A DNA stretch of 64,000 bases from positions 6,386,001 through 6,450,000 of the forward strand of contig NZ_CP108070.1 of assembly GCF_036178845.1 (NCBI RefSeq). The letters run 5' to 3'. The position numbers and the translations under genes are program-made. This document shows, piece after piece, positions 19,159 through 27,870 of the stretch. The notes under the pieces are model-generated. The model was not told where the DNA came from. It worked only from the letters and a program-made list of their open reading frames with translations, and ran no database searches. Position 1 is the first letter of the stretch; every line of letters begins with the position of its first letter. The stretch is from Streptomyces sp. NBC_00271 (GTDB lineage Bacteria > Actinomycetota > Actinomycetes > Streptomycetales > Streptomycetaceae).

Positions 19159-19170
19159 CCGCTCCGCCCC

Positions 19171-19187
19171 GCGGCCCTCAGGGCCGC
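19171..19187 (+). terminator. hairpin after the glycosylase gene
   Basis: GCGGCCCT and AGGGCCGC pair perfectly over a single-base loop, 13 bases after the stop. It lacks a U-tract, as is common in Streptomyces. Confidence 0.5.
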
Positions 19188-19287
19188 AGCACATCTCGTA
19201 CGTCCCCGTCCCGGCCCTGGCCTGAGCTGGCGCTATCGCCCCCGCGCCGACGGCGGCCTGGTCCACGCCCTGCTCCTGCGCTCGGCG

Positions 19288-19418
19288 CTTCACTCCCACG
19301 AGTGAAGAACGCGAACTTCAGTCAGGGAAAAGGGAGTTCCGACTTGCTTTCGTCGCTCTGAGTGCCCATAGAGTCACGCTCACAGAAACGCCCCCGCGGT
19401 GCGCCAACACCCGGGGGC
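19288..19418 (+). promoter_or_regulatory. promoter and leader hairpins of the HTH gene
   Basis: Three elements stand in order: a perfect dyad CTTCACTC-CCAC-GAGTGAAG (19288-19307), a promoter-like pair TTGCTT (19344-19349) and TAGAGT (19369-19374) with a 19-base spacer, and a leader hairpin GCCCCCG (19390-19396) with CGGGGGC (19412-19418). The dyad could be an operator. Roles are inferred from layout only. Confidence 0.4.
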
Positions 19419-19443
19419 TCGACACCAGGAGCAAGACCTCCCG

Positions 19444-20358
19444 ATGCGTATTCATCGTACGACGCCCACGTGCGCCTTTTCAGTCTTCAGTAACGCTCTT
19501 CTTCGCGACCGGAGCCTCTTCTGGTGCGCGGTTGGCGTACTGACGTACCTCCTGAGCCTCCCGAACGGCGCCCGCGCCACCATCCGCACGCTCGCCGAGC
19601 AGCGCAAGGAGGGGCGGGCGCGGATCGCGGCCGCCTTGCGGGAGCTGGAGGAATCCCGGTATCTGCGGCGGGTGGTCCGCAAGGACGGGGAGTCGGGTCA
19701 ACTCTTCACCGTGTACGAGGTGTTCGATACCCCGTACGACAACGAGCCCCCTGCGGGTGAACCCGAAAAAGTCGAGAACCTGGCCTCCGGTGAGTCGGAC
19801 GTCGCCGGGGCGGGCGCTCTCCCTTCGGGAGAAAAAACCCGGGAACAAGAACCTCCCTCCCCGCCACCCGAGCCCGAGCCCGAGGGCAAGGGCAAGGGCA
19901 AGGGTGAGCGCGAGGTCGCGCCGACCGCGCGAACGACGCTCGCCGCGAAGCTGCTCGGCTCGCTCGGCCGCGCGGAACCCCGGCTCGCCCTCGGTGGCGC
20001 GGAGGCGCTGCGGCTCGCGCCGCTGGTGGAGGAGTGGTGGGAGCGGGGTGCGACGAGCGCCCAGGTGCGGTGCGCGTTGACACAGGGGCTGCCGTCCCCG
20101 GTGTACTCCGCCCGCGCCCTTGTCGAGGACCGCCTGCGCCGCAAGCGTCCGGCGACCCCAGAGCCGACTGGGCCGACTGGGCCGACTGGGTCAGAAGGGC
20201 CCGCTGAGCCATCCGAGCCGACAGCCGCTCCGGCCGCGACCGTCGAGATCCGCACCGTCGATTTCCGTAGGCCCGGCGCAACCGCCTACCGGGAGGCCGC
20301 CCGACGCGGCGGCGCGCTGGCACGCGCGCTGCTGAGCGGGCGACCGGAGCCCGCATAG
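19444..20358 (+). CDS. helix-turn-helix domain protein of actinomycete plasmid/phage-like type
   Basis: A 304-residue protein with an N-terminal winged-helix segment: FSVFSNALLRDRSLFWCAVG, then LSLPNGARATIRTLAEQRKE and ARIAAALRELEESRYLRRVV. A low-complexity middle follows (PPSPPPEPEPEGKGKGKGER), then a helical domain (APLVEEWWERGATSAQVRCAL) and a basic C-terminus. Proteins of this layout are frequent in Streptomyces and resemble replication-initiator-like or regulatory HTH proteins; the target is unknown. ATG 19444 was chosen, with AGGAG about 14 bases upstream; GTG 19399 would extend it through the leader hairpin. Confidence 0.7.
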   Translation: MRIHRTTPTCAFSVFSNALLRDRSLFWCAVGVLTYLLSLPNGARATIRTLAEQRKEGRARIAAALRELEESRYLRRVVRKDGESGQLFTVYEVFDTPYDNEPPAGEPEKVENLASGESDVAGAGALPSGEKTREQEPPSPPPEPEPEGKGKGKGEREVAPTARTTLAAKLLGSLGRAEPRLALGGAEALRLAPLVEEWWERGATSAQVRCALTQGLPSPVYSARALVEDRLRRKRPATPEPTGPTGPTGSEGPAEPSEPTAAPAATVEIRTVDFRRPGATAYREAARRGGALARALLSGRPEPA

Positions 20359-20429
20359 GGCCCGAGCAGACTCCCGGCCGCACGTCCGTGCAGCCGGGCC
20401 AACCCACCGAGAAGGACGCTACGACCACA

Positions 20430-20467
20430 TTGCTTGAGCGGTCCGAGGCGGTATACCACCGGTATAC
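20430..20467 (+). promoter_or_regulatory. promoter-operator of the toxin-antitoxin pair
   Basis: TTGCTT (20430-20435) and TATACC (20452-20457) form a promoter with a 16-base spacer. Two palindromic GTATAC hexamers (20451-20456 and 20462-20467), 5 bases apart, overlap the -10 element, an ideal place for autorepression by the ribbon-helix-helix antitoxin that starts at 20475. Confidence 0.65.
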
Positions 20468-20474
20468 TTTCGTC

Positions 20475-20738
20475 ATGGCTGACACCACCGTCAAGGTCGA
20501 CCCCGCTGTCCGTGACCGCCTCATGGTGCTCGCCCGCGAGCGCGGGATGACCATGCGCGATCTGATCGCAGAGCTGGCCGAGGCGACGCCCACACGGGAG
20601 GAGCTGCGGAAGCGGTACGAGGAGACGAAGGCGTACTGCGAGACGCACTTCGGCGTGACGCTCACGGACGAGGACCACGACAGGGCCGAGAAAGTCTGGC
20701 AGGACCTGGAGGCCGGTCGGCCCGTGGACAGCCTGTGA
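20475..20738 (+). CDS. ribbon-helix-helix antitoxin
   Basis: An 87-residue protein. The N-terminal DTTVKVDPAVRDRLMVLARE is a typical ribbon-helix-helix DNA-binding start, and GMTMRDLIAELAEATPTREE continues the second helix. The acidic C-terminal tail (TLTDEDHDRAEKVWQDLEAG) is the likely toxin-binding part. The stop overlaps the GTG of the downstream PIN-like gene, so both are co-translated. Expected role: neutralise the toxin and repress the operon through the GTATAC sites just upstream. Confidence 0.82.
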   Translation: MADTTVKVDPAVRDRLMVLARERGMTMRDLIAELAEATPTREELRKRYEETKAYCETHFGVTLTDEDHDRAEKVWQDLEAGRPVDSL

Positions 20739-21148
20739 GCGGGACGAGGGCGGGGTCGACGGCCGTCGTCTTCGACGAGTCGGCTCTGCTGGCGTTGGGG
20801 TCGGGGAATTCGCTGGCCTCGCAGTTCATCTCCAACACCGAGCACGGGCCCACCCGCCACGTGTACGTGCCCGCGCTCTGCCTGGCCGCCGCCGACGGTC
20901 GTCGCAAGGGGCTGGCCGAGCAGGTGGGCGCCCTGCCCGCGGCCGAGATCGTCGAGCTCGATCTTGCGGGTGCGTCCACCGTTGGCGCGTTGCTGCGCGA
21001 GGGAGTTGAGTGGCGGCTCGGTCACGCGGTCCATCTGTCCCGCCCGACGGCGGACTGGCCGAACGGACGCTACGTCGTCACCACCGACCCCGATCTGTAC
21101 GCGGATATGCCCCTCGTACGCACCATCAGGCTGCCGCGGCAGCGGTGA
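20735..21148 (+). CDS. PIN-domain-like toxin (VapC-type, divergent)
   Basis: A 137-residue protein starting at GTG 20735 inside the antitoxin stop. VVFDESALLALGSGNS supplies the first acidic residue of a PIN fold, and YVVTTDPDLYADMPLVRTIR near the end matches the late TD motif and final strand of VapC-like RNases. The middle acidic residues are less clear, so it may be a divergent or weakly active nuclease. A perfect terminator follows. Position and coupling identify it as the toxin of a type II pair. Confidence 0.7.
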   Translation: MSGTRAGSTAVVFDESALLALGSGNSLASQFISNTEHGPTRHVYVPALCLAAADGRRKGLAEQVGALPAAEIVELDLAGASTVGALLREGVEWRLGHAVHLSRPTADWPNGRYVVTTDPDLYADMPLVRTIRLPRQR

Positions 21149-21174
21149 CCCATGACCGGTGAGCCCGGTCCACC

Positions 21175-21212
21175 GCCGGTGCGCCCCGCACTTGTTTGCG
21201 GGGCGCACCGGC
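21175..21212 (+). terminator. terminator of the toxin-antitoxin operon
   Basis: Perfect 15-bp stem GCCGGTGCGCCCCGC / GCGGGGCGCACCGGC with an 8-base loop, 26 bases after the toxin stop. Confidence 0.85.
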
Positions 21213-21426
21213 ACCATTGACTGCCACGCCATGCCCATCCTTGACCTGGACATGGCCTGTTCCTGGTTCCCGACCGGCCGGGACCCGACGACGATCTACG
21301 CGTGTAGTGCACTGAGTTCGCGAAGCGCACGTAGCGCCCCCGACGCAGCTGCAGTGCCCGAAGTCCCCGCACGACTCGCGCAGTTGCTCCCGTCAGTCAA
21401 GTCCCAGCCAGTCCCAGGAGACACGC

Positions 21427-23259
21427 ATGCCCGTCAATCCCATGAACCGCCGGGAGTTCGTGAAGAAGTCGGCCGTCACCGGGGCGGCCGTCACGGTCGC
21501 GGGGGCTGTCGCCGCGACCCCGGCCCAGGCCCAGACCGCGGACCACAAGCCCGAAAAGGCGCCCCGTACCTGGTCGTTCTCCATCCTGGGCACCACCGAC
21601 CTGCACAGCCACGTCTTCGACTGGGACTACTACACGGACGCGGCGTACAAGGACAGCAAGGGCAACTCCGTGGGCGTCGCCCGCGTCGCCACCCTCATCA
21701 AGCAGCAGCGCGCCGCCAAGGGTGAGAAGCATGTCCTGCTCGTCGACGCCGGCGACATCATCCAGGGCACCTCGCTGGCGTACTACTACGCGCGCGTGGA
21801 CCCGATCGTCCCCGCCACCGGCAAGCACGGGCCCAAGCACCCGATGGCCGTCGCCATGAACGCCATGCGCTACGACGCCGCCGCCCTCGGCAACCACGAG
21901 TTCAACTACGGCATCGAGACCCTGCGCAAGTTCGAGAAGCAGTGTCACTTCCCGCTGCTCGGCGCCAACGCGCTGGACGCCAAGACGCTGCGTCCGGCCT
22001 TCCAGCCGTACACCGTGAAGCGCATCTGTGTCCCCGGCGCCCCGGACATCAAGGTCGGCATCCTCGGCCTCACCAACCCGGGCATCGCCCTGTGGGACAA
22101 GGACAACGTCTCCGGGAAGATGGCGTTCACCGGGCTCGTCGAGCAGGCGAAGAAGTACGTCCCGCGGATGCGCGCCCTCGGCTGCGACGTCGTGTTCCTC
22201 ACCGACCACTCGGGCCTGGACGGCAGTTCGTCGTACGGCAGTGAGCTGCCGTACGTCGAGAACGCCTCGAACCTCGTCGCCCAGCAGGTACCCGGCATCG
22301 ACGCGATCCTCGTCGGTCACACGCACGTCGAGGTCTCGTCGTACACGGTGAAGAACGAGGAGACCGGCAAGGACGTCGTCCTCTCCGAGCCGTACTGCTG
22401 GGGCATGCGCCTGACCGTCTTCGACTTCGAGCTCGAACTCCACCACGGCCAGTGGAAGGTGACGAGCACCAAGGCGCAGACCCTCAACAGCAACACGGTC
22501 GAGGAGGACCCGGAGATCACCAGGCTCCTCAAGGCCGACCACGACCTGGTCGTGAAGTACGTCAACACTCCGGTGGGCACCTGCACCGTGGACCTCTCCG
22601 CGGCCGAGGCCTGCTGGAAGGACGTCCCGGTGATGGACTTCATCCACCAGGTCCAGATGGCGACGGTGGCCTCCGGCCTGTCCACCGCCGACGCCGCCCT
22701 CCCCCTGATCTCCGTCGCGGCGCCCTTCAGCCGCACCGCCGACATCCCGGCGGGCAATGTCACCATCCGCGACGTGGCCGGGCTCTACATCTACGACAAC
22801 ACCCTGTACGGAAAGAAGCTCACGGGCGCCCAGCTCAAGGACTACCTGGAGTACGCGGCGAAGTACTACCACCAGGTCGCGTCCGGCACGAAGGTGGACA
22901 CGGCCACCCTCACCAACGCCAACAACTTCTGGGACTACATGTACGACACCGCCGCCGGGGTCGAGTACGACATCGACATCGCGCAGGCCGAGGGCTCCCG
23001 CATCAAGAACCTCACCTACAAGGGCGCGCCGGTCGCCGACGACCAGGTCTTCGTCGTCGCCGTCAACAACTACCGCGCCAACGGCGGCAGCGGCTACCCG
23101 CACATCGCGGCCGCCGACATCGCGTACAGCTCCACCAACGAGATCCGCCAGCTGATGATCGACTACGTCACGTCCAAGGGCACCCTCGACCCGGCCGACT
23201 TCGCGGTCACCAACTGGAAGCTGACACAGGACGGGACGCCGGTGTTCACAGCGAGCTGA
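21427..23259 (+). CDS. secreted 5'-nucleotidase/metallophosphoesterase with Tat signal
   Basis: A 610-residue exported enzyme. The twin-arginine signal NRREFVKKSAVTGAAVTVAG is near the N-terminus, with likely cleavage after TPAQA. The dimetal motifs are all present: GTTDLHSH (Asp58, His60), DAGD, GNHEF and GHTHVE. The C-terminal 5'-nucleotidase substrate domain follows (NYRANGGSGYPHI at its end). It probably hydrolyses extracellular nucleotides for phosphate and nucleoside scavenging. AGGAGA at 21416-21421 supports ATG 21427. Confidence 0.93.
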   Translation: MPVNPMNRREFVKKSAVTGAAVTVAGAVAATPAQAQTADHKPEKAPRTWSFSILGTTDLHSHVFDWDYYTDAAYKDSKGNSVGVARVATLIKQQRAAKGEKHVLLVDAGDIIQGTSLAYYYARVDPIVPATGKHGPKHPMAVAMNAMRYDAAALGNHEFNYGIETLRKFEKQCHFPLLGANALDAKTLRPAFQPYTVKRICVPGAPDIKVGILGLTNPGIALWDKDNVSGKMAFTGLVEQAKKYVPRMRALGCDVVFLTDHSGLDGSSSYGSELPYVENASNLVAQQVPGIDAILVGHTHVEVSSYTVKNEETGKDVVLSEPYCWGMRLTVFDFELELHHGQWKVTSTKAQTLNSNTVEEDPEITRLLKADHDLVVKYVNTPVGTCTVDLSAAEACWKDVPVMDFIHQVQMATVASGLSTADAALPLISVAAPFSRTADIPAGNVTIRDVAGLYIYDNTLYGKKLTGAQLKDYLEYAAKYYHQVASGTKVDTATLTNANNFWDYMYDTAAGVEYDIDIAQAEGSRIKNLTYKGAPVADDQVFVVAVNNYRANGGSGYPHIAAADIAYSSTNEIRQLMIDYVTSKGTLDPADFAVTNWKLTQDGTPVFTAS

Positions 23260-23332
23260 TAGTCAGTCAAAAGACTCTGGTTCAGGGGCAAGTTGAATGT
23301 AGAAATCCGGTCATAGGTGTCACGGATGTGCA

Positions 23333-23348
23333 TGAGTATGCGTACTCA
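23333..23348 (+). promoter_or_regulatory. inverted repeat upstream of the secreted lipase gene
   Basis: TGAGTA-TGCG-TACTCA is a perfect 6-bp dyad in the 245-base gap before the lipase-like gene. A second perfect hairpin, GACCGCCGC-GTC-GCGGCGGTC (23466-23486), lies just ahead of its ribosome-binding site. They could be an operator and a translation- or stability-affecting leader hairpin. Confidence 0.35.
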
Positions 23349-23504
23349 ACCGTGACGAGTAGGGCGGCTGATGCCGCTGTCATGGCCTGTTCAACAAGAT
23401 GATCCCGCGTCAAAACGGCGCGCCGGACCTGGAGCTCGCACCCCCAGCGGGTCCGGCCTTCGGACGACCGCCGCGTCGCGGCGGTCACTCCACGAGGAGT
23501 CTTG

Positions 23505-24398
23505 TTGAAGAACAGGATCGTTCGGGTTCTGGTCGCCATGGCGACCGCGGGAGTCATGGTGGCGCTGGCGGCGGGGCCGGCCAGCGCCGCCACCCCGCCC
23601 CGGAAGGCGGGTGTGAGCAACGCCGTGTACTTCGTCCACGGCATCGACTGGAAGCACGGGAGCCCGTACCACGCCAAGCAGGACTGCAAGTCGGTCTGGG
23701 GCAAGGCCATGTCCGACCTTCGGACGAAGGGCTGGACGGGCAAGTTCGTCACGTGGGGCTACTACAAGAACGACGTCAACTGCACCCGCAAGGTCAACGG
23801 CAACCTGCAGACCCGGATCCAGGAACTTGGCCGGCTGCTCGCCTGGGACATCTACAACAACTACTCCAAGCACGGCAAGAAGGTCGACGTGGTCGGCCAC
23901 TCCATGGGCGGTCAGGTCATCCGGGCGGCGATCACCGGCGTGAACAAGTACGGCCGGACGTCGTCGCAGTGGCCGGACTACATCTACGTCGAGGACGCGG
24001 TCACCTTCAGCAGCCCGTTCACGGGCTCCAACTGGGCGACGGCGTGCACGGCCGCCTACACCTACAAGCAGTGCAGCGACCTGCGACCGGGCAGCGGCTT
24101 CCTCTCCTGGGCCGGACAGAACCCGCAGTCCAAGATGAAGACGGACTGGACCCTCATCGGCGCCGGTGACGACGACGCCGTCACGTCCGGCTCCGCCATC
24201 GGCATGAACGCCAAGCACAAGGTCGTCTACAACAGCGGCCAGGGGCTCGAGCACAGCACCATCAAGAACGCCGGCGGCAACGGGCTCTGGTCCTACAAGT
24301 TCTCCGACAACAACGGCAGAACCTGGTCGCCTAACCGCGACCGTCACGCCCCGGTCCGCTACGCGTACGAGGCCATGAGAGCCCCCGCGGCCTGGTAG
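23505..24398 (+). CDS. secreted lipase/esterase (alpha/beta hydrolase)
   Basis: A 297-residue exported hydrolase. The Sec signal KNRIVRVLVAMATAGVMVAL ends at about AGPASA. The mature part opens with the oxyanion-hole region VYFVHGID. The nucleophile elbow is GHSMGG (Ser133), with GAGDDDAV as the probable acid loop and LEHSTIKN as the His. Four Cys residues could form disulfides. Two adjacent TTG codons are possible starts; 23505 gives the better 6-base spacing from GAGGAG (23493-23498). Resembles triacylglycerol-lipase-like proteins; substrate not determined. Confidence 0.85.
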   Translation: MKNRIVRVLVAMATAGVMVALAAGPASAATPPRKAGVSNAVYFVHGIDWKHGSPYHAKQDCKSVWGKAMSDLRTKGWTGKFVTWGYYKNDVNCTRKVNGNLQTRIQELGRLLAWDIYNNYSKHGKKVDVVGHSMGGQVIRAAITGVNKYGRTSSQWPDYIYVEDAVTFSSPFTGSNWATACTAAYTYKQCSDLRPGSGFLSWAGQNPQSKMKTDWTLIGAGDDDAVTSGSAIGMNAKHKVVYNSGQGLEHSTIKNAGGNGLWSYKFSDNNGRTWSPNRDRHAPVRYAYEAMRAPAAW

Positions 24399-24448
24399 CC
24401 GGTACCCGGCGGTCGCCGCTCGGCGCTCGGTGACCGACACAGAAAGGC

Positions 24449-24484
24449 GGCCCAGGTCCCACCGACTCCGGTGGGACCTGGGCC
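24449..24484. terminator. bidirectional terminator
   Basis: Perfect 16-bp stem GGCCCAGGTCCCACCG / CGGTGGGACCTGGGCC with an ACTC loop, flanked by GAAA on the left and TTCCTT on the right. It separates the lipase gene from the convergent gene at 24506 and can serve both. Confidence 0.9.
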
Positions 24485-24505
24485 TTCCTTCGGGCTGCGT
24501 GCGCC

Positions 24506-25156
24506 TCAGCTGAAGATGATCATCGACCCTTGGGCGAGGCTGCGGGTCGCCGCCGCGTGCAGGCCGAGCCACACATGCCGCTCGCGCGCGAACGGACTCG
24601 CGTCGTACGGGGCGGGCGCGGCCGGTTCCTCCAGCTCCGTGGGAGCCATGGGCGGCTGCGGGGCGGCCGGCGGGTTCGCCGGGTCGATACCGATCGACGG
24701 GGCGACGAACTCCAGCTCGCGCAGCAGCGTCTGGGAGGAGCCCAGGGGGCCGCCCCCGGCGAGGAGTTCGTCATTGGCGAGCGGGTGCGGGAAGTCGACC
24801 GGGACGTACGCGCCCGCGTGGTCGTAGTGCCACACGAGGTGCGACTGCTGGACGTTCGTCTCGAACATCTCCAGCAACTGCTCGTAGTCGCCGCCCAGTT
24901 CGTCCACCGGGGTGACCGCGAGGCCGCACATCTGGAGCAGATACGCCCGGCGCAGGAAGTGCAGCGCGTCGTAGTCGAAACCGGCGACCGGGGCCACGTC
25001 GCCGGAAAGCCCCGGCATGTACGCGTACACCGGGACCGGCGGAAGTCCGGCCTCGCCCAGCGCTTTGTCGTAGAGCGCCAGTTCCTCGGCGAAGGGATTG
25101 TCGGGGGTGTGGCACAACACGTCGACGAGCGGGACCAGCCACAGGTCACATGCCAA
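24506..25156 (-). CDS. conserved protein of unknown function
   Basis: A 216-residue acidic soluble protein that I do not recognise. The N-terminal part (ACDLWLVPLVDVLCHTPDNP) and a middle with many Tyr/Leu (DALHFLRRAYLLQMCGLAVT) look like a folded globular domain. A Pro/Ala-rich linker (PANPPAAPQPPMAPTELEEP) precedes a short C-terminal segment ARERHVWLGLHAAATRSLAQ. The TTG start at 25156 is supported by GGAG 7-8 bases upstream. It shares a terminator with the lipase gene. Codon use is ordinary for the window. Confidence 0.6.
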   Translation of the reverse strand: MACDLWLVPLVDVLCHTPDNPFAEELALYDKALGEAGLPPVPVYAYMPGLSGDVAPVAGFDYDALHFLRRAYLLQMCGLAVTPVDELGGDYEQLLEMFETNVQQSHLVWHYDHAGAYVPVDFPHPLANDELLAGGGPLGSSQTLLRELEFVAPSIGIDPANPPAAPQPPMAPTELEEPAAPAPYDASPFARERHVWLGLHAAATRSLAQGSMIIFS

Positions 25157-25314
25157 CAGACGGCTCCTCTAGCTCCTTGGGAAGCACGGTGGTCAGGGAA
25201 GCGTAATGGGTGGGACCCGTCCTCAGTCCCCCTCGTGCGGATCCCGTACCCACACCCCGAGCGCCCACCTGTCGCACCGGCGCACAGGCCTCCCGCCACG
25301 ATCTCACGTCGCGC

Positions 25315-26010
25315 TCATCCGGCGGCCAGGCGCTCGAGGAGGGCGAGGGAGTGCTCGTTGTACGCGGCCACGATCGCGTGCGCCGCGCCCGGGTCGCGGC
25401 GGGCCAGCGCGTCCACGAGCTCCGTGTGGCCCGCCCACAGGTGGCCCTTCAGATCCTCCACCCGGCGCAGGTGCTGCACCGTGCACACCCAGGACTGGAC
25501 GCGCAGGCGGTGCAGGAAGTCGGCGAGGTAGGCGTTGCCGAACAGGGCGCTCAGCTCGCGCCAGAAGCGCAGGTCGTAGCCGATGAGGATGTTCAGGACG
25601 CCGGCGGTCGCGGCGCGCTGGGCCTCCTCGCCGCGGCGGCGGACCCCGGCGAGGGCGGCGAGGGTGCGCGGATCGTCGGCCTGCGCCATGCCTGACCCGA
25701 GGAGACTCCGGAACATCCCGTCGGTGACGAGACTCCGGGCCTCGATCATGCCGCGGTAGTCGTCGAGCGAGTACTCGTGCACGCGGAAGCCGCGGTGCTG
25801 GTCCGCCTCCAGGAGGCCCTGGGCCGACAGATCGACGAGGGCCTCGCGGACGGGGGTCGCGGAGACGCCGTACTGCTCGGCGATCTCCTTCACCGTGAAC
25901 GCCTGCCCGGGCCGGAGCCGGCCTGCCAGCACCTCGTCGCGGAGCGCGTCCGCGAGCTGCTGCCGCAGGGTGCTACGGGTTACGGCGCCGTTGCCGCCGG
26001 TGCCGGGCAT
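25315..26010 (-). CDS. GntR-family (FadR-type) transcriptional regulator
   Basis: A 231-residue regulator. The winged helix is LRQQLADALRDEVLAGRLRP, then FTVKEIAEQYGVSATPVREA and GLLEADQHRGFRVHEYS. The all-helical FCD-type effector domain follows with metal-ligand-like His (GHTELVDALARRDPGAAHAI). ATG 26010 is preceded by a GAGAG-type ribosome-binding site; upstream in-frame Met codons are less likely. The neighbouring aminotransferase at 26338 is on the same strand but transcribed first, so a regulatory link is possible but not shown. Confidence 0.87.
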   Translation of the reverse strand: MPGTGGNGAVTRSTLRQQLADALRDEVLAGRLRPGQAFTVKEIAEQYGVSATPVREALVDLSAQGLLEADQHRGFRVHEYSLDDYRGMIEARSLVTDGMFRSLLGSGMAQADDPRTLAALAGVRRRGEEAQRAATAGVLNILIGYDLRFWRELSALFGNAYLADFLHRLRVQSWVCTVQHLRRVEDLKGHLWAGHTELVDALARRDPGAAHAIVAAYNEHSLALLERLAAG

Positions 26011-26145
26011 GGTCTCTCGCTCCCTCGTCGCGTACGGGTGCACGTGCGTGCGCTTCTCTACAAGCACGGTCACCTTACGCGGACAGGAGCCTTTCATGGG
26101 CCGGAGAAGACGGGCCCCAGCCCTGCCCCAGGGGCGCGGCGCATG

Positions 26146-26288
26146 CGGGGCGAAGCCCCGCCCCGGGGGGCGCGGGGAACCGCGCGCTCAGCCCCCACCG
26201 GCCGTCAGCCGACGAACTTCGCACGGCCGGGGTGCGGGGCGGAGCCCCGCCCTGAGGGGCGCGGGGAACTGCGCGCTCAGCCCCCACC
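26146..26288. repeat. GC-rich dispersed intergenic repeat, copy B (tandem pair)
   Basis: This fills most of the 327-base gap 26011-26337. Two tandem units of module 1 are present: CGCGGGGAACCGCGCGCTCA (in 26146-26198) and CGCGGGGAACTGCGCGCTCA (in 26233-26288). Each is preceded by a GGGGC-GAAG/GGAG-CCCCG hairpin. Nothing coding was seen in the gap. Confidence 0.75.
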
Positions 26289-26337
26289 TAGCCGCAGCCG
26301 ACCCACATGCCCCACATGCCCCGCACGCCCCCACGCG

Positions 26338-27693
26338 TCACACGGTGTACTCGTCCGCCACCGACAACGCCTCGTCCAGCACCGCGAGCCCCTCCTTCGC
26401 CTCCCCCTCGGAGACATTGCACGGCGGCACGACATGAGTCCGGTTCATGTTGATGAACGGCCACAGCCCCCGCGCCTTCGCCGCCGCCCCGAACGCGACC
26501 ATCGGCCCATTGGCCTCACCGGCGGCGTTGTACGGCACCAACGGCTCCCGGCTCTCCCGGTCCTTGACCAGTTCCAGCGCCCAGAACACCCCCGTACCGC
26601 GCACCTCACCCACGCTGGGATGCCGCGCGGCCAGCTCCCGCAGCCCGGGCTCGAGCACCGTCTCCCCGATCCGCGCGGCCTGCTCGACGATGCCCTCCTC
26701 CTCCATCACGTTGATGGTGGCGACGGCGGCGGCACAGGCCAGCGGATGCCCGGAGTACGTGAGCCCCCCGGGGTAGGGCCGCCGGGCGAAGGTCTCCGCG
26801 ATCGCCGAGGAGATCGCGACGCCGCCGAGCGGAACGTAGCCCGAGTTCACGCCCTTCGCGAAGGTCATGAGGTCCGGCGTCACGTCGTAGTGGTCCGCCG
26901 CGAACCACTTCCCCGTACGCCCGAACCCCGCCATGACCTCGTCCAGGATGAAGACGATCCCGTACTGGTCGCAGAGCGCCCGCACCCCGGCGAGATAGCC
27001 CGGCGGCGGCGTCATGATCCCCGCCGTCCCCGGAATCGTCTCGAGGATGATGGCCGCGACGGTCCCCGGCCCCTCGAAGGCGATCGTGTCCTCCAGGTGC
27101 TGAAGCGCCCGCTCGCACTCCTGCTGCTCACTGTCGGAGTGGAAGGGGGAGCGGTAGAGGAACGGCGCCCAGAAGTGGACGACGCCCGCCGCGCCGCTGT
27201 CGTTCGGCCAGCGCCGCGGGTCACCGGTGAGGTTGATCGCGGTGGACGTGGCCCCGTGGTACGAGCGGTACGCGGAGAGCACCTTCGGACGCCCGGTGTG
27301 CAGCCGGGCCATCCGCGTGGCGTTCTCGACGGCCTCCGCGCCACCGTTGGTGAAGAAGATCTTGTCCAGGTCGCCCGGGGTCCGCTCGGCGATCAGCCGG
27401 GCCGCCTCCGAACGGGCCTCCACGGCGAAGGCGGGCGCGAACGTGGACAGGGTCGCGGCCTGTTCCTGGATCGCGGCGACGACCTTCGGGTGCTGGTAGC
27501 CGATGTTGGTGAAGACGAGCCCGCTGGTGAAGTCCAGATACCGCTTGCCTTCGTAGTCCCAGAAGTACGACCCCTCCGCGCCGGCGACGGCGAGCGGGTC
27601 GATGAGCTCCTGAGCGGACCAGGAGTGGAACACGTGCGCGCGGTCCGCGGCCTTCACGGCGGCGCCGACCTGGGGGTTGGGCTGAGGGGTCAT
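26338..27693 (-). CDS. class III PLP-dependent aminotransferase
   Basis: A 451-residue enzyme of the omega-amino-acid:pyruvate type. The PLP lysine is Lys280 in LMTFAKGVNSGYVPLGG, preceded by the cofactor-binding Asp in FILDEVMAGFGRTGKW. SYHGATSTAINLTGD and THVVPPCNVSEGE are further family markers. ATG 27693 was chosen; an in-frame extension to 27849 would cover the divergent promoter region. It probably deaminates a diamine, beta-alanine, taurine or a related omega-amine; which one cannot be told from sequence. It is divergent from the DJ-1/MarR pair across a dyad-rich region. Confidence 0.88.
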   Translation of the reverse strand: MTPQPNPQVGAAVKAADRAHVFHSWSAQELIDPLAVAGAEGSYFWDYEGKRYLDFTSGLVFTNIGYQHPKVVAAIQEQAATLSTFAPAFAVEARSEAARLIAERTPGDLDKIFFTNGGAEAVENATRMARLHTGRPKVLSAYRSYHGATSTAINLTGDPRRWPNDSGAAGVVHFWAPFLYRSPFHSDSEQQECERALQHLEDTIAFEGPGTVAAIILETIPGTAGIMTPPPGYLAGVRALCDQYGIVFILDEVMAGFGRTGKWFAADHYDVTPDLMTFAKGVNSGYVPLGGVAISSAIAETFARRPYPGGLTYSGHPLACAAAVATINVMEEEGIVEQAARIGETVLEPGLRELAARHPSVGEVRGTGVFWALELVKDRESREPLVPYNAAGEANGPMVAFGAAAKARGLWPFINMNRTHVVPPCNVSEGEAKEGLAVLDEALSVADEYTV

Positions 27694-27762
27694 GCGCCGA
27701 AGCGTAAATGTCCCCGGAGGGGGCGCGACATCGGCGTCCTGTCTGTGACCGGGGGCTTTCCA

Positions 27763-27850
27763 CGACAGTCTGTCGGGCTTGGCCGCCGACAACGGTTCAT
27801 TGACAGTATCCTGTCGAAATGACAGCATGCTGGCATGACGCACCGTCATG
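27763..27850. promoter_or_regulatory. dyad cluster between aminotransferase and DJ-1/MarR operon
   Basis: Four perfect dyads lie in 88 bases: CGACAG-T-CTGTCG (27763-27775), GACAG-TATC-CTGTC (27802-27815), CAGCATGCTG (27823-27832) and CATGACG-CAC-CGTCATG (27834-27850). TTGACA at 27800-27805 is a consensus -35 element overlapping the second dyad. The repeated GACAG/CTGTC core is a plausible operator for the MarR protein encoded downstream. Confidence 0.55.
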
Positions 27851-27870
27851 ATCTATGCGAGGAGAGAGCG

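Noticed and set aside
25200..25265. Minus-strand translation YGIRTRGTEDG upstream of the 24506 gene resembles the GIRTRG peptides typical of tRNA antisense reads.
   Set aside because: The nucleotides do not form a T-arm (GGGATCCGCACGA instead of GGGATTCGAACCC) and no anticodon or acceptor stem could be paired.
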